Shown here: positions 35,172-43,673 of the stretch, piece by piece
How positions within the stretch are numbered: the stretch's first letter is position 1
How the letters are laid out: each line of letters opens with the position of its first letter
NCBI GenBank assembly: GCA_902612605.1
Contig: CACMDY010000005.1
Coordinates: forward strand, 31,372 to 95,371
From: an uncultured Pelagibacteraceae bacterium
GTDB taxonomy: Bacteria > Pseudomonadota > Alphaproteobacteria > Pelagibacterales > Pelagibacteraceae
DNA length: 64,000 nucleotides
Direction of reading: 5' to 3'
Translations under genes and position numbers: made by a program
The notes under the pieces: model-generated
The model's database searches: none
Told to the model about the DNA's origin: nothing
The model's input: only the letters and a program-made list of their open reading frames with translations

Positions 35172-35873
35172 TTATCTTGCAAGTTTAATGAATATATCTC
35201 CCATGCCTGACTGAAGCTGATCTAATGGAGTATTGTTTCGAAGAGTGCAATATCTACCTGTCACCTGGTGCCTATCTATGGCATTAACATTATATTGAGT
35301 GCAGGTTTTGGCTTTGTGTAATAAACCAATGACCAGTTTTCCATCTACAACTGAAACCTGTTTCGTATCTAAATCATTGCCATTACAAAAATATTTTTTG
35401 TTTACCCTTTCAGGAAAATCTGTTTTCCCACAAGGATTTTCAATTGTGAAAACATAAAATTCTTTTTCTATACCTTTAAATTTATGTTTCATTTTAGTTG
35501 TTTTTGAATATTTCATTAAATCACAGGAACATGGAATACAGCATCTATAATATTCACCACATATTTTCTTACCTGTATTATTTTCACTTAAATAAACATA
35601 TTCTGGTACTGCATTTGGACTTATTAAAGAACCTGATACCGCACAATATAATTTATTATATTCAACAAAATCTTCATAAGAGATATCTTTATCAATTATA
35701 TATTTAAAAAATTTAGGACCTGCCGCATTTCTATTTCTGTCTGGGAAAATTTTATTCCAATCATTAACGATATCTTGATAATAGTTTTTTTCTTGAGAAT
35801 TTACTGAATTTGTCGGAATTGAAAAAAAAATAATAAATATAATAAGACTAAGTATATTTTTAATACTATACAT
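35172..35873 (-). CDS. Secreted cysteine-rich protein of unknown function
   Basis: 233 aa. A hydrophobic leader (IKNILSLIIFIIFFSIPTNS, cut near SVNS-QE) is followed by a soluble domain with about nine Cys, including YCAVSG, CGEYYRCCIPCSCDLM (a CxxxxxCCxxCxC cluster), CGKT and KTCTQYN. Cys spacing suggests disulfides or a metal site in the periplasm or outside. I recognise no family. It ends the surface-related run beginning with the fusion gene at 41458, 11 bp after a 47-aa membrane peptide. Confidence 0.7.
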   Translation of the reverse strand: MYSIKNILSLIIFIIFFSIPTNSVNSQEKNYYQDIVNDWNKIFPDRNRNAAGPKFFKYIIDKDISYEDFVEYNKLYCAVSGSLISPNAVPEYVYLSENNTGKKICGEYYRCCIPCSCDLMKYSKTTKMKHKFKGIEKEFYVFTIENPCGKTDFPERVNKKYFCNGNDLDTKQVSVVDGKLVIGLLHKAKTCTQYNVNAIDRHQVTGRYCTLRNNTPLDQLQSGMGDIFIKLAR

Positions 35874-35884
35874 TAATTAATGAT

Positions 35885-36028
35885 TTAAAAACCCATATTT
35901 GACCAGTTACTTCGGTCTTGAGTTTTGCTATTGAATTTTTTTATTTCTTCCTCAGATGGTTCTCTAAAAAGATACATTACAATTCCTGAAACAAATAATG
36001 CCAATAATGATAAAGAACAAATAGTCAT
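35885..36028 (-). CDS. 47-aa single-TM peptide (not in ORF track)
   Basis: Reads MTICSLSLLALFVSGIVMYLFREPSEEEIKKFNSKTQ and ends SNWSNMGF. One TM helix (residues 3-21) is followed by an acidic/basic tail, a common plan for small accessory membrane proteins. It lies 11 bp before the Cys-rich secreted gene and 58 bp after the FG-GAP gene, on the same strand, with in-frame ATG and TAA. No clear SD. Function unknown; real-gene status is inferred from position and composition. Confidence 0.5.
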   Translation of the reverse strand: MTICSLSLLALFVSGIVMYLFREPSEEEIKKFNSKTQDRSNWSNMGF

Positions 36029-36086
36029 AAGCTTGATATATAAAAGCTTTATAATTTTTCAACACTATATAATGAGTAGTATTGTC

Positions 36087-37520
36087 CTATAATTTTTGTC
36101 TAAATTCGTAAGTTTTATTTAATTCATCAATATCAAATGATTCTATTGATCCATCGGTCCATTTAATTTCAACTTTAAAGTTTTTTTCACCTTTTCTTAT
36201 TCCATAATGAGCAACGGGTTCCATCTGACAAAGATATCCTGAGCCTGCATCAATTGTTTTTGAGTGAATTCTTTTATTAGATTTCATTGTTACTGTTGCC
36301 CCTCTTGCTGGAGCTCCATACTGATTAAGTGGTTTAATACGTAGATAATTAAAATTTTGTACATCTGCTTTATATAAAGTTAAAGGTTGAAAACCTGACT
36401 CTCCATGTGAAACTAATAGCTCTAAAATTCCATCGCCATCAACGTCTGCAACAGCCGCTCCAGTTCCAAGTCCAACGGTCTCAAGACCATTTTCCATTTT
36501 AATTTCTTTAAATTCTCCACCTTCTAAAACTTTAAAAAGTTTATTTGGTTCTCCAATATTATTCATGAAAATTTCATCATATCCATCATTATCAAAATCA
36601 GCAGAAATGACTGTTCTTATTTTTGTAGGATCATTGTACGGAGATGTTGATATATCTTTAAATTTATCACCATCTAAAACATATGCTCTATGCATTCCAT
36701 CCCAGTTTGAAGATAAAATATCTAATCGTCCTCTATATAAAAGATCACTTAAAGCTGTGCCTCTACCATTTTCAAATCTATCTTGAACTGCATACTCTTT
36801 AGCTACATCTTGGAATGAACCTTTAGAATTATAATATAAAAAGTTATCTCCTCTTTCATTTGCAGCAAAAATATCAGATCTATCTGAAAGAATATGTCCA
36901 GATACTATGGCTCTACCTCCAGTAATTTTATCAATTGATAATGATTTAGCTTGGTCCTTTATTCGATCTCTAATTAATTCATAAAATCGGGTAGGACCAC
37001 CATAATTTGCAACATAAATACCATATGCACCATCACCATTTCTATCTACACAAACTACTGACCTTCCAGCTGTTAAGTTTAATTCATTTTGATTAATTTC
37101 TTTTTCAAATAAATCCTCAAATTTATTATTATTTAAATCTATTAATCGATCAGAATAAATTTTTGATCCACTATATGTATCTGTATTTAAGAAATATATT
37201 TCTTCATAGCCATCTTGATCAATATCACATGCTGCTACACCAATTGTTCTTCTTTCTTCATCTGTAAATATTTTTTCATTTACAATATTTATTAATTTTC
37301 CATTCTTATAAGAAAGGGCTAAATTTTTGAAACCAAAGCCAGTTACCACAAAGTCATAATTATTATCTTGGTTAACATCAGTAACTGAAACTCCATAGCT
37401 TAATCGAAACTCATTTTCTGCTATTTGATCGGTAATATTTATGAAAAAATCTTTGGCATTAGCATAATTAAATACTGATAAAATGCTAAGAAGTATGAAG
37501 ATAGTTTTTTTCATATTCAA
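36087..37520 (-). CDS. Exported FG-GAP/VCBS repeat protein with ASPIC/UnbV C-terminus
   Basis: 477 aa. Signal peptide MNMKKTIFILLSILSVFNYANA. Five or more FG-GAP-type repeats with calcium-loop motifs are visible: DVNQDNNYD, DIDQDGYEE, DRNGDGAYG, DFDNDGYDE and DVDGDGILE, forming an integrin-alpha-like beta-propeller. The C-terminal 80 residues (YLRIKPLNQYGAPARGATVTMK to KVEIKWTDGSIESFD) are an ASPIC/UnbV domain, as in CRTAC1-like proteins. Probably a calcium-stabilised periplasmic or surface binding protein; the partner is unknown. It lies downstream of the pilin and a two-TM gene. Confidence 0.9.
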   Translation of the reverse strand: MNMKKTIFILLSILSVFNYANAKDFFINITDQIAENEFRLSYGVSVTDVNQDNNYDFVVTGFGFKNLALSYKNGKLINIVNEKIFTDEERRTIGVAACDIDQDGYEEIYFLNTDTYSGSKIYSDRLIDLNNNKFEDLFEKEINQNELNLTAGRSVVCVDRNGDGAYGIYVANYGGPTRFYELIRDRIKDQAKSLSIDKITGGRAIVSGHILSDRSDIFAANERGDNFLYYNSKGSFQDVAKEYAVQDRFENGRGTALSDLLYRGRLDILSSNWDGMHRAYVLDGDKFKDISTSPYNDPTKIRTVISADFDNDGYDEIFMNNIGEPNKLFKVLEGGEFKEIKMENGLETVGLGTGAAVADVDGDGILELLVSHGESGFQPLTLYKADVQNFNYLRIKPLNQYGAPARGATVTMKSNKRIHSKTIDAGSGYLCQMEPVAHYGIRKGEKNFKVEIKWTDGSIESFDIDELNKTYEFRQKL

Positions 37521-37564
37521 GCTCTTTATTGGAATTTAAAAATTAATATATGAGATAAATTAGC

Positions 37565-37762
37565 TTACTCAAGTAAGCCTAAAATTGAATAAATAACTAA
37601 CCCTATAATTGCAGCAAAGAAAATTAAGAATGAAATTTGACTAAAAATATTATTCTTTGATCTAATTTCTCCCTTTTTGTACTTTCTAATCTGAATTATG
37701 CCAAATCTGATTACTATCAAACCAAGTATTAGTAATAATACTTTAAATAGAAATTCAATCAT
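37565..37762 (-). CDS. Small two-TM membrane protein
   Basis: 65 aa: MIEFLFKVLLLILGLIVIRFGIIQIRKYKKGEIRSKNNIFSQISFLIFFAAIIGLVIYSILGLLE. Two TM helices (4-24 and 43-63) are joined by a basic cytoplasmic loop. It sits 50 bp after the pilin and 44 bp before the FG-GAP gene, same strand. No family recognised. Confidence 0.68.
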   Translation of the reverse strand: MIEFLFKVLLLILGLIVIRFGIIQIRKYKKGEIRSKNNIFSQISFLIFFAAIIGLVIYSILGLLE

Positions 37763-37812
37763 TTGTTCTAATCATCTTCTTTCATATATTCTAAAAGCTT
37801 TAGACTGCACGA

Positions 37813-38316
37813 TTATTTTAAACTTACATCTATATCATTACTGATGGAGTCATCTGATCCACAACCATCTTTAAAACATGCCCTCAATTGTAACTTCGTT
37901 CCATTAGTGCTTATACTAACTTGACCAGGAGTGAAGCCTGTTCTAGATCTAATACATGGAAGAGAGGTATCATATGGGTTTCGATATGATTTTAATACAC
38001 CTTCATCTATACCTGGCGTGACTGATCCTCTTAAAGATCTTACATTAGAAAGAGCTTGCATTATATTAAATGCTCCTGTTGCTGTGTTATAGTTTGAGCA
38101 ACTTAATTCTCCATTCATCGCATCTGAATTTCCAATCTGACAAAGTAATAACTCTGTTTCAATATATTTGACAACAGAAGTGTAACAGCTTCTTGAAGCT
38201 GAAGCTTTTGCACCACTTGTATAACCACTATAAGCAACTACACCTACAGCAGCAAGAATACCTATGATTGCTACAACAACTAATAGTTCAATTAATGTGA
38301 AACCTTTATTTTTCAT
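37813..38316 (-). CDS. Type IV pilin-like protein (prepilin)
   Basis: 167 aa. KNKGFTLIELLVVVAIIGILAAVGVVAYSGY is a textbook prepilin leader: short basic leader, Gly-Phe cleavage point, Glu5, then a hydrophobic helix. The soluble part has three possible disulfides (CYTSVVKY, CQIG, CSNY, CIRSR, CFKDGCG). It overlaps the preceding gene by 11 bp. Prepilin peptidase and PilB/C/Q are not in this window. It could be a pilus subunit or a pseudopilin for uptake or adhesion. Confidence 0.92.
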   Translation of the reverse strand: MKNKGFTLIELLVVVAIIGILAAVGVVAYSGYTSGAKASASRSCYTSVVKYIETELLLCQIGNSDAMNGELSCSNYNTATGAFNIMQALSNVRSLRGSVTPGIDEGVLKSYRNPYDTSLPCIRSRTGFTPGQVSISTNGTKLQLRACFKDGCGSDDSISNDIDVSLK

Positions 38317-38857
38317 TTTTTTTATTTGCTTTGTAATTTTCCATCCATTTTTTAAAAACTACTATAGCATCATTCATGTCTTTTGTTTTATTTGGATGAT
38401 TTTTTGCTCTACCTAACATAGTTGCAATAACATTTACTTGATATTTTATTGGTCTTTTTTTTATAGCTGAAACAGTAAACAATGCTTTTTCCTTATCTTT
38501 AAAACCTAAGCCTTTTAAGGTTGTCTCTGGTTTATAATCTGAAAATAAAGAAAGATTTAATGGTTTAAATTTTTTATCCTTGATGAGTTTATTCATTGGC
38601 ATTTTATCAACTATTCCAAAGATTTTTTTTGTATATATTTTATCTAACTCAATTTTTTTTGTGCCATCAAAACCAAATAAAGTAATTTTAAATTTTTTTG
38701 ATTTGTCTAATTTTGTAACTAATTTTATATATCTTTTGTGAAAGCCTTTAATTTCTTTTTGATACAAATCTTTTGATCTTTTATATTCTGGATGATTGTA
38801 ATTAGGTGTATTAAGGACTAACAATCTACATTTCCATAGATATTTTTTAAAACTCAT
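38306..38857 (-). CDS. Unknown protein, possibly DUF4174-like
   Basis: 183 aa. KYLWKCRLLVLNTPNYNHPEYKRSKDLYQKEIKGFHKRYIKLVTKL and FKITLFGFDGTKKIE resemble the DUF4174 pattern (a W-k-x-R-ll-l start and a late l-l-G-x-D-G strand). The C-terminal 80 residues (KPLNLSLFSDYKPETTLKGLGFKDK to WMENYKANKKNEK) match nothing I know. Very Lys-rich, no signal peptide. It lies 9 bp after the fusion gene and overlaps the pilin start, so it is co-translated with both. Confidence 0.6.
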   Translation of the reverse strand: MSFKKYLWKCRLLVLNTPNYNHPEYKRSKDLYQKEIKGFHKRYIKLVTKLDKSKKFKITLFGFDGTKKIELDKIYTKKIFGIVDKMPMNKLIKDKKFKPLNLSLFSDYKPETTLKGLGFKDKEKALFTVSAIKKRPIKYQVNVIATMLGRAKNHPNKTKDMNDAIVVFKKWMENYKANKKNEK

Positions 38858-38866
38858 TAAAAAATA

Positions 38867-41458
38867 TTAATTATAAATTTTGTCTCTTACAAGCTTACTT
38901 AATAAACTATATCCAAGTTCATTCATATGTAGTGGATCTTCATCGTAAAACTTATCATAACCAGCATTTATCATTGGTGTTGTAATATCAACATAATCCC
39001 ACATTTTTAAATTGGTTAAGTGTTTTTTTATCTTTGAATTCGCATCTAAAATTGTTGTCATTAAGTCTCTTCTAAAGGGACTGGGTTTAATTGAAATAAA
39101 AAAACATTTAGCTTTTGGCAATTTTTCTTCAACTTGGTTAGAAAATAATGAAAATTCTTTTAATAATTCATCACTATCCATTCCATAACCAATGTCATTA
39201 TCTCCGGCATAAAAGAAAAGATTAGATGGGTTTAAAGGAGCAACCAATCTATCAAAATATCTTCTACAAGAGACTAAAGTTGAACCCCCAAAGCCTAAAT
39301 TATAAAGATTATTTATTGATAAATCATTTTTGGCATTATCCCACATTTTAAAAGTTGAACTACCATACAAGGCAACACTGTTATTTGTTTTTGTCTGTTG
39401 AAAAGAATTATGCTCTAATTCTCTAACATCTAATTCAAACTCTTCTTCAACTGGACTGACTAAATTTACGTTAGTTTTCAAATTCTCTATTTTATCTATG
39501 TTGTCTTGAACATTTTTAGCCAAATCAATAGCTTCTTCTACATAAGATCTAAATTTAGTTCTGTAATTATCTAAAAAACTTTTCATCTCCTCTTGATTTT
39601 CTGGATCTTTAATGTGATCACTTATAGTTATTGGCTCCTTAATAACTGCTGAATATATTGTTTTAGAAACTGGATAATCAAAATTAGCAAGGGCAATTGG
39701 AATTAGTTTTGGTTTAGGATTAAGTTTAAATGCAAGATTAAATGCACCAGCTTTAAATGGTCCTGGAGATGTTATTGTTTTATTATCTTCTGTTTCTGAT
39801 GTTCCTTCGGGCGCAATTACAATCGGTTGTTTTTTATTAAATACCTTTTGAGCTTCATCAAAAAGCTTTTGTTTTCTTAATTTTTTTTCCTCTTCGCTTT
39901 CGTCCAACTTATCAGACTCTGGGGTATGAACGAAAATGTAATCTAAATTTTCATAGTAATTATATCTCCAAAATTCTGTATTTCTACTTGTTCTAACGAT
40001 ACGTTGGCCTCCATCATTATACTTTGGATGTAATATTTTTGAACTGATGAAATGACTATCGATTGAAAATGAATGCCCATTTGCAAGCTGATTATCATCT
40101 ATAGCTGCTAAGTGATTGTAGAAAAAAATATTTGTTGGTTCATCTGGCAAATTTTCCCAACCCTTGATTACATATTTAACATTATCAAAAGCTTTTGTGA
40201 AATTTGAATTGGTTAACTCTCTTAATTTTGTTTTATCTGAGTTACTAGAAGAATTTGAAACTCTATTATAAATAATATTTAATTGGCTGTGGAAACGAGA
40301 CTCTCTTTCTAAATTATTTAAGGTATCTTTTATTAAACTAGATAATGATTTTTCTATCTCATTCCCTTTAATAAGTAGTTCGTAAACTACATCAAATGCC
40401 ATTGCATAAGTATGAGTACTCTTCAACAAATGTGGAATACTATATAACTTAGAACTAGCAGGTATTCTCGCAGTATTATCTTTCAATAATAAATTAACAA
40501 ATTCTAATTCGTTTTCCGCTGAATATTTTGTTAGACCAGTTGCACTTTGTTGGAAACGTCCTAGCTGCCACAATTGTCTTTTGAAAATCTTTATTGATAA
40601 TTCAGGGTCAGAAATAATCAGATTTTCAAGTGCTTCGTTGGAAATATGTAAAACTTTTGTATCCCTGGTAGATTTAATTGTATATGGATTAAAAAAATCT
40701 CCTTTCCCTGAAGATAAAGTTAGAGCAATACCAGCTCTAGTTAGAGTTCTAAAATTTCTTCTTATTTTTCCATTAATAAAGTTATGGAATAAGCCATCAA
40801 CTTTACCACTTAATAATATCTTTAAACCTTTAGAAACATCTCCCTCTTTGACTATATATTGATTTGATGAATACATCTTAATATTACCTAATTTAATAAA
40901 CTTTTCTAAGTCATCATCAGTAAGTGTTGAAAAAAAAGTAGCAGATTTAATTCTATGTATATTTGTAATACTTTTTTCTGATGGGATGCCTGGAGAAATT
41001 TGTATTTCATCATCTTTATACAAAGTGTTTAAATTTCTTGAAGAGACAAGCAGTTGGAAAGAAAAAAAAGAAATTGCTGAGTATAATGTTGATATAAGTT
41101 TACTATTTTTTTGTTGTAAATTTCTTAAATCATCTAGTTTTATCGAGATATATTCTGTTCCACCTTCAATAAATATTTCACCCATAAACCTATTGGGTTG
41201 ATTCAGTCCAGATATACCTAATGGTATTGCAGGCTTTGTTATTTTTGCAAAGGTTATAGATTTAGTTTCAAAATACTTAGTAAATGTAGCTTTGCCTTTA
41301 ATTAAAAAATAAATGTTTTCTGAAATTTGATGCTGCTTTGCTAAAACTTCATCACTTGCAGCTATTATATGTTCTGATATTTCATCTATTAGTCCAAAGG
41401 ATTCTTTTAGATTTCCCAAATCAAAGCCATTTTGCTGAAATAATTCAGATAATTTCAT
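38867..41458 (-). CDS. cNMP-binding / acyltransferase / SGNH-hydrolase fusion protein
   Basis: 863 aa, with no TM start. Residues about 20-130 and 165-300 look like two cyclic-nucleotide-binding beta-barrels (FFSTLTDDDLEKFIKLGNIKMYSSNQYIVKEGDVSKGLKILLSGKV is clear; the first is degenerate). A PlsC-like acyltransferase follows at about 430-640, with NHLAAIDD (H-x4-D) and IVIAPEGTSE (EGT motif), then LIPIALANF. The C-terminal ~175 residues are a complete SGNH/GDSL hydrolase: LYGSSTFKMW (Ser), NLGFGGS, FYAGDNDIGYG (Asn) and DPLHMNELGY (Asp-His). So an enzyme that could both add and remove acyl groups, perhaps under nucleotide control. Heads the pilin operon. Confidence 0.88.
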   Translation of the reverse strand: MKLSELFQQNGFDLGNLKESFGLIDEISEHIIAASDEVLAKQHQISENIYFLIKGKATFTKYFETKSITFAKITKPAIPLGISGLNQPNRFMGEIFIEGGTEYISIKLDDLRNLQQKNSKLISTLYSAISFFSFQLLVSSRNLNTLYKDDEIQISPGIPSEKSITNIHRIKSATFFSTLTDDDLEKFIKLGNIKMYSSNQYIVKEGDVSKGLKILLSGKVDGLFHNFINGKIRRNFRTLTRAGIALTLSSGKGDFFNPYTIKSTRDTKVLHISNEALENLIISDPELSIKIFKRQLWQLGRFQQSATGLTKYSAENELEFVNLLLKDNTARIPASSKLYSIPHLLKSTHTYAMAFDVVYELLIKGNEIEKSLSSLIKDTLNNLERESRFHSQLNIIYNRVSNSSSNSDKTKLRELTNSNFTKAFDNVKYVIKGWENLPDEPTNIFFYNHLAAIDDNQLANGHSFSIDSHFISSKILHPKYNDGGQRIVRTSRNTEFWRYNYYENLDYIFVHTPESDKLDESEEEKKLRKQKLFDEAQKVFNKKQPIVIAPEGTSETEDNKTITSPGPFKAGAFNLAFKLNPKPKLIPIALANFDYPVSKTIYSAVIKEPITISDHIKDPENQEEMKSFLDNYRTKFRSYVEEAIDLAKNVQDNIDKIENLKTNVNLVSPVEEEFELDVRELEHNSFQQTKTNNSVALYGSSTFKMWDNAKNDLSINNLYNLGFGGSTLVSCRRYFDRLVAPLNPSNLFFYAGDNDIGYGMDSDELLKEFSLFSNQVEEKLPKAKCFFISIKPSPFRRDLMTTILDANSKIKKHLTNLKMWDYVDITTPMINAGYDKFYDEDPLHMNELGYSLLSKLVRDKIYN

Positions 41459-41569
41459 AAGTAAAATGAATAGATATACTCAATTTGAATTTATTGATTA
41501 AGAATAAATGCATATCTGGGTTGAAAAGTTATCAATAGTTTACCTTATTTATTTTAGTATGAAGGAGTT

Positions 41570-41707
41570 GTGAAACGTAAATTAAAAAAAAATAAATCAA
41601 TAAACAAATCTAAAACGCTTTCAAAAAAGCCAAAAGTAATAAACCCCAACTTTTTTTATTTTTATAATGAAAATGGAAAGTTAGTTGGAATTCCTTACGG
41701 TAATTAA
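41570..41707 (+). CDS. 45-aa basic peptide with conserved-looking tail (not in ORF track)
   Basis: GTG start after GAAGGAG; an in-frame stop upstream rules out a longer form. Sequence (M)KRKLKKNKSINKSKTLSKKPKVINPNFF then YFYNENGKLVGIPYGN. The Lys-rich first half and the aromatic-Gly tail look purposeful. A four-codon ORF (ATGAAGGAGTTGTGA) overlaps the GTG by four bases and may couple its translation, since GGAG to GTG is only 2 nt. It ends 4 bp from the convergent photolyase gene. Function unknown. Confidence 0.5.
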   Translation: MKRKLKKNKSINKSKTLSKKPKVINPNFFYFYNENGKLVGIPYGN

Positions 41708-41710
41708 ATT

Positions 41711-43168
41711 TTATCTTCTTTGAGATAAACTAGCGTGTTTACTTAATACTTCAGCTGAAATCACTTTTGCTTCTGTTGTTTTCTTAACATTCCAGATTTT
41801 TTCCTTAGCAATTTTAGTCGATATTTTATTATCAACTATTGGTGATGGATAATCTTTACTAATTTCTAAATTAATTCCTTTTTGTTCAATGAATGTCAAT
41901 TTCCATGGTTCATGAATTAATTTTCCTGGAACATTTTTTAATTCTGGAACCCATTTTTTTATAAAATCTCCAGTGGGATCTTGATCAATTGATTGTTTAA
42001 TTGGATTGTAAATTCTTATTGAATTTATTCCTGTTGTTCCTGACTGCATTTGAAACTGTGAATAATGTATACCTGGCTCATAATCTGTAAATAATTTTGC
42101 TAAATGTTTTGATGTTTTTTTCCAATCAAGCCATAATTGATAAGACGCAAATGAAACTAACATTGCTCTCATTCTAAAATTAATCCATCCATTAGTTCTA
42201 AGATACCTCATGCAAGCATCAACAAATGGATAACCAGTAGATCCATTTTTCCATGCTAAATGATAATCTTCATTAAAATCATTTTCTCTTATTCCATTAT
42301 AAGCACTATTCATATTTCTAAATTCAATTTCTGGTTCATCATATAACTTTTGGATAAAATGACAGTGCCAGGCTAATCGACTTTTAAAAGCAATTAAAGA
42401 CTTCTTTTTTGAAAAAGATAAATTGGATTTTAACTTGTCATTAGTCTTTTTAAAAATTTCTTTAATAGAAATATTTCCGAATGCAATATGAGGGCTTAAT
42501 CTAGAACAAGAAGTTTCTCCAGTTATTGGTGAAGACATTTCTTTTTGGTAATTTTCTGATCTATCATTAAGGAAAGAATCTAAAAGTTGTAGAGCGTTTT
42601 GTCTTCCACCAATTTGAATTTTTCCATTTTCTAAATTGTTTGTTTCTACTTTCGATAAATCTTCTAAATAATTATCTGAAATAAACTCACAATTTAAATT
42701 TGAATTAACGCTTTCACTATCTATAAATTTATTCCAATTATGTGACCATTTATTTCTTATTCTATGATTTAATTGAACACCAAATTGATTTGATATTTTC
42801 CAATTAATATTTTTTTCTTTAAATAAAAAACTAACTTCTTTGTCTAAGTTAGTTATGTACATGTTCTTGAATATTATATTTGAATAAACCTCATTTATTT
42901 TAAATTTATCAGTCAAATGACTTAAAATTTCTAATGTATCTCCGTAATATATATTGAGTTTAGCATTATATTTTTCACTTAGTGTTTTTGATAAATCGTC
43001 TAGTGATGATTTTAAAAAATCTAGATGAAATGAGCTTGATGTAGGTAATTTGTGATATTCTTTATCAAATATGTAAATTGGTAAAATCTTTCCTGATTTT
43101 GCAGCTTCGTTAAATGCATCATTATTAGATACACGTAGATCGTTCCTGAACCATACGATTTTGTTCAT
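41711..43168 (-). CDS. phrB: Deoxyribodipyrimidine photolyase
   Basis: 485 aa. N-terminal antenna domain ([33 protein letters not shown]) and C-terminal FAD domain with [69 protein letters not shown] and the [21 protein letters not shown] region. It repairs UV-induced pyrimidine dimers using light. The photolyase/cryptochrome class is not fully certain, though repair is the likely role in a surface-ocean cell. It follows a 63-aa gene by 9 bp. Confidence 0.92.
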   Translation of the reverse strand: MNKIVWFRNDLRVSNNDAFNEAAKSGKILPIYIFDKEYHKLPTSSSFHLDFLKSSLDDLSKTLSEKYNAKLNIYYGDTLEILSHLTDKFKINEVYSNIIFKNMYITNLDKEVSFLFKEKNINWKISNQFGVQLNHRIRNKWSHNWNKFIDSESVNSNLNCEFISDNYLEDLSKVETNNLENGKIQIGGRQNALQLLDSFLNDRSENYQKEMSSPITGETSCSRLSPHIAFGNISIKEIFKKTNDKLKSNLSFSKKKSLIAFKSRLAWHCHFIQKLYDEPEIEFRNMNSAYNGIRENDFNEDYHLAWKNGSTGYPFVDACMRYLRTNGWINFRMRAMLVSFASYQLWLDWKKTSKHLAKLFTDYEPGIHYSQFQMQSGTTGINSIRIYNPIKQSIDQDPTGDFIKKWVPELKNVPGKLIHEPWKLTFIEQKGINLEISKDYPSPIVDNKISTKIAKEKIWNVKKTTEAKVISAEVLSKHASLSQRR

Positions 43169-43177
43169 TTTTAATAA

Positions 43178-43369
43178 TTAAAGACTGATTTTGAAAGTTC
43201 TTGAAGTTTTATCGTCTGATACTTTTAAAATTTTAAATTTTGAAGTTTTTTCAAGTTTTTGTCCTTTGTTTGTAACAAAAGATTTCATTTTCTTAACTTC
43301 ACCCTCAGGCATTTTTCTTGTGTATTTAAGAGTATGTTTTTTTGATCCAATAACGAATATAGTTTTCAT
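43178..43369 (-). CDS. 63-aa basic protein of unknown function
   Basis: MKTIFVIGSKKHTLKYTRKMPEGEVKKMKSFVTNKGQKLEKTSKFKILKVSDDKTSRTFKISL, soluble, Lys-rich, beta-strand rich. The opposite-strand ORF is much less protein-like, so I prefer this strand. It probably shares a transcript with the photolyase gene 9 bp downstream. No family recognised. Confidence 0.58.
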   Translation of the reverse strand: MKTIFVIGSKKHTLKYTRKMPEGEVKKMKSFVTNKGQKLEKTSKFKILKVSDDKTSRTFKISL

Positions 43370-43398
43370 GCAATTTTAATTACAAATATATTTATTAT

Positions 43399-43559
43399 CT
43401 GTCTCTGTGACATAATTTTCATTTAAGAGTTTGGGAATATTTAGATTATTTTGATATCGAGAATTTACTAAAGAGACAGGTTGTATTCAAATAATATATT
43501 TATAAAAAATAGAAATAAATTTGTTGAATACAACCTACCTAAAACTTATTTTTATAAGT
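43399..43559. repeat. Nested inverted repeats in an unusual intergenic stretch
   Basis: The 348-bp gap 43370-43717 is the only gene-free stretch above 300 bp. It contains CTGTCTCT (43399-43406) complementary to AGAGACAG (43472-43479). A perfect 13-bp inverted repeat follows: AGGTTGTATTCAA (43478-43490) with TTGAATACAACCT (43524-43536), which shares two bases with the first. A hairpin ACTTAT-tttt-ATAAGT (43544-43559) is next. The stems read on both strands, so transcript direction is undetermined. Confidence 0.7.
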
Positions 43560-43572
43560 GAAGGAGGTGCAA

Positions 43573-43602
43573 ATGCTCAGAATAACGCCACCTGACACTT
43601 AG
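43573..43602 (+). CDS. Possible nine-codon leader ORF behind a perfect SD
   Basis: AAGGAGGTGCAA precedes ATG with optimal spacing; the frame reads MLRITPPDT-stop. Such a near-perfect SD is rare in this window. It lies between hairpins and the terminator at 43674, with no larger plus-strand gene following. On the minus strand the same bases read CACCTCCTT, like the 16S 3' end. Either an encoded micropeptide or an SD/anti-SD RNA element. Confidence 0.3.
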   Translation: MLRITPPDT

Positions 43603-43673
43603 CTGGTGAGATATCACATATTAAAAATAACACAAACTAAATCCATTTGATGGATTTGGCCAAAATGGCATAA

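Noticed and set aside
43191-43379. 62-aa plus-strand ORF
   Set aside because: Mirror of the 63-aa minus gene; the minus frame looks more protein-like and sits in line with the photolyase gene.
43478-43536. The 13-bp inverted repeat as a MITE or transposon remnant
   Set aside because: No target-site duplication or second copy visible in the window; a hairpin in a structured RNA fits better.
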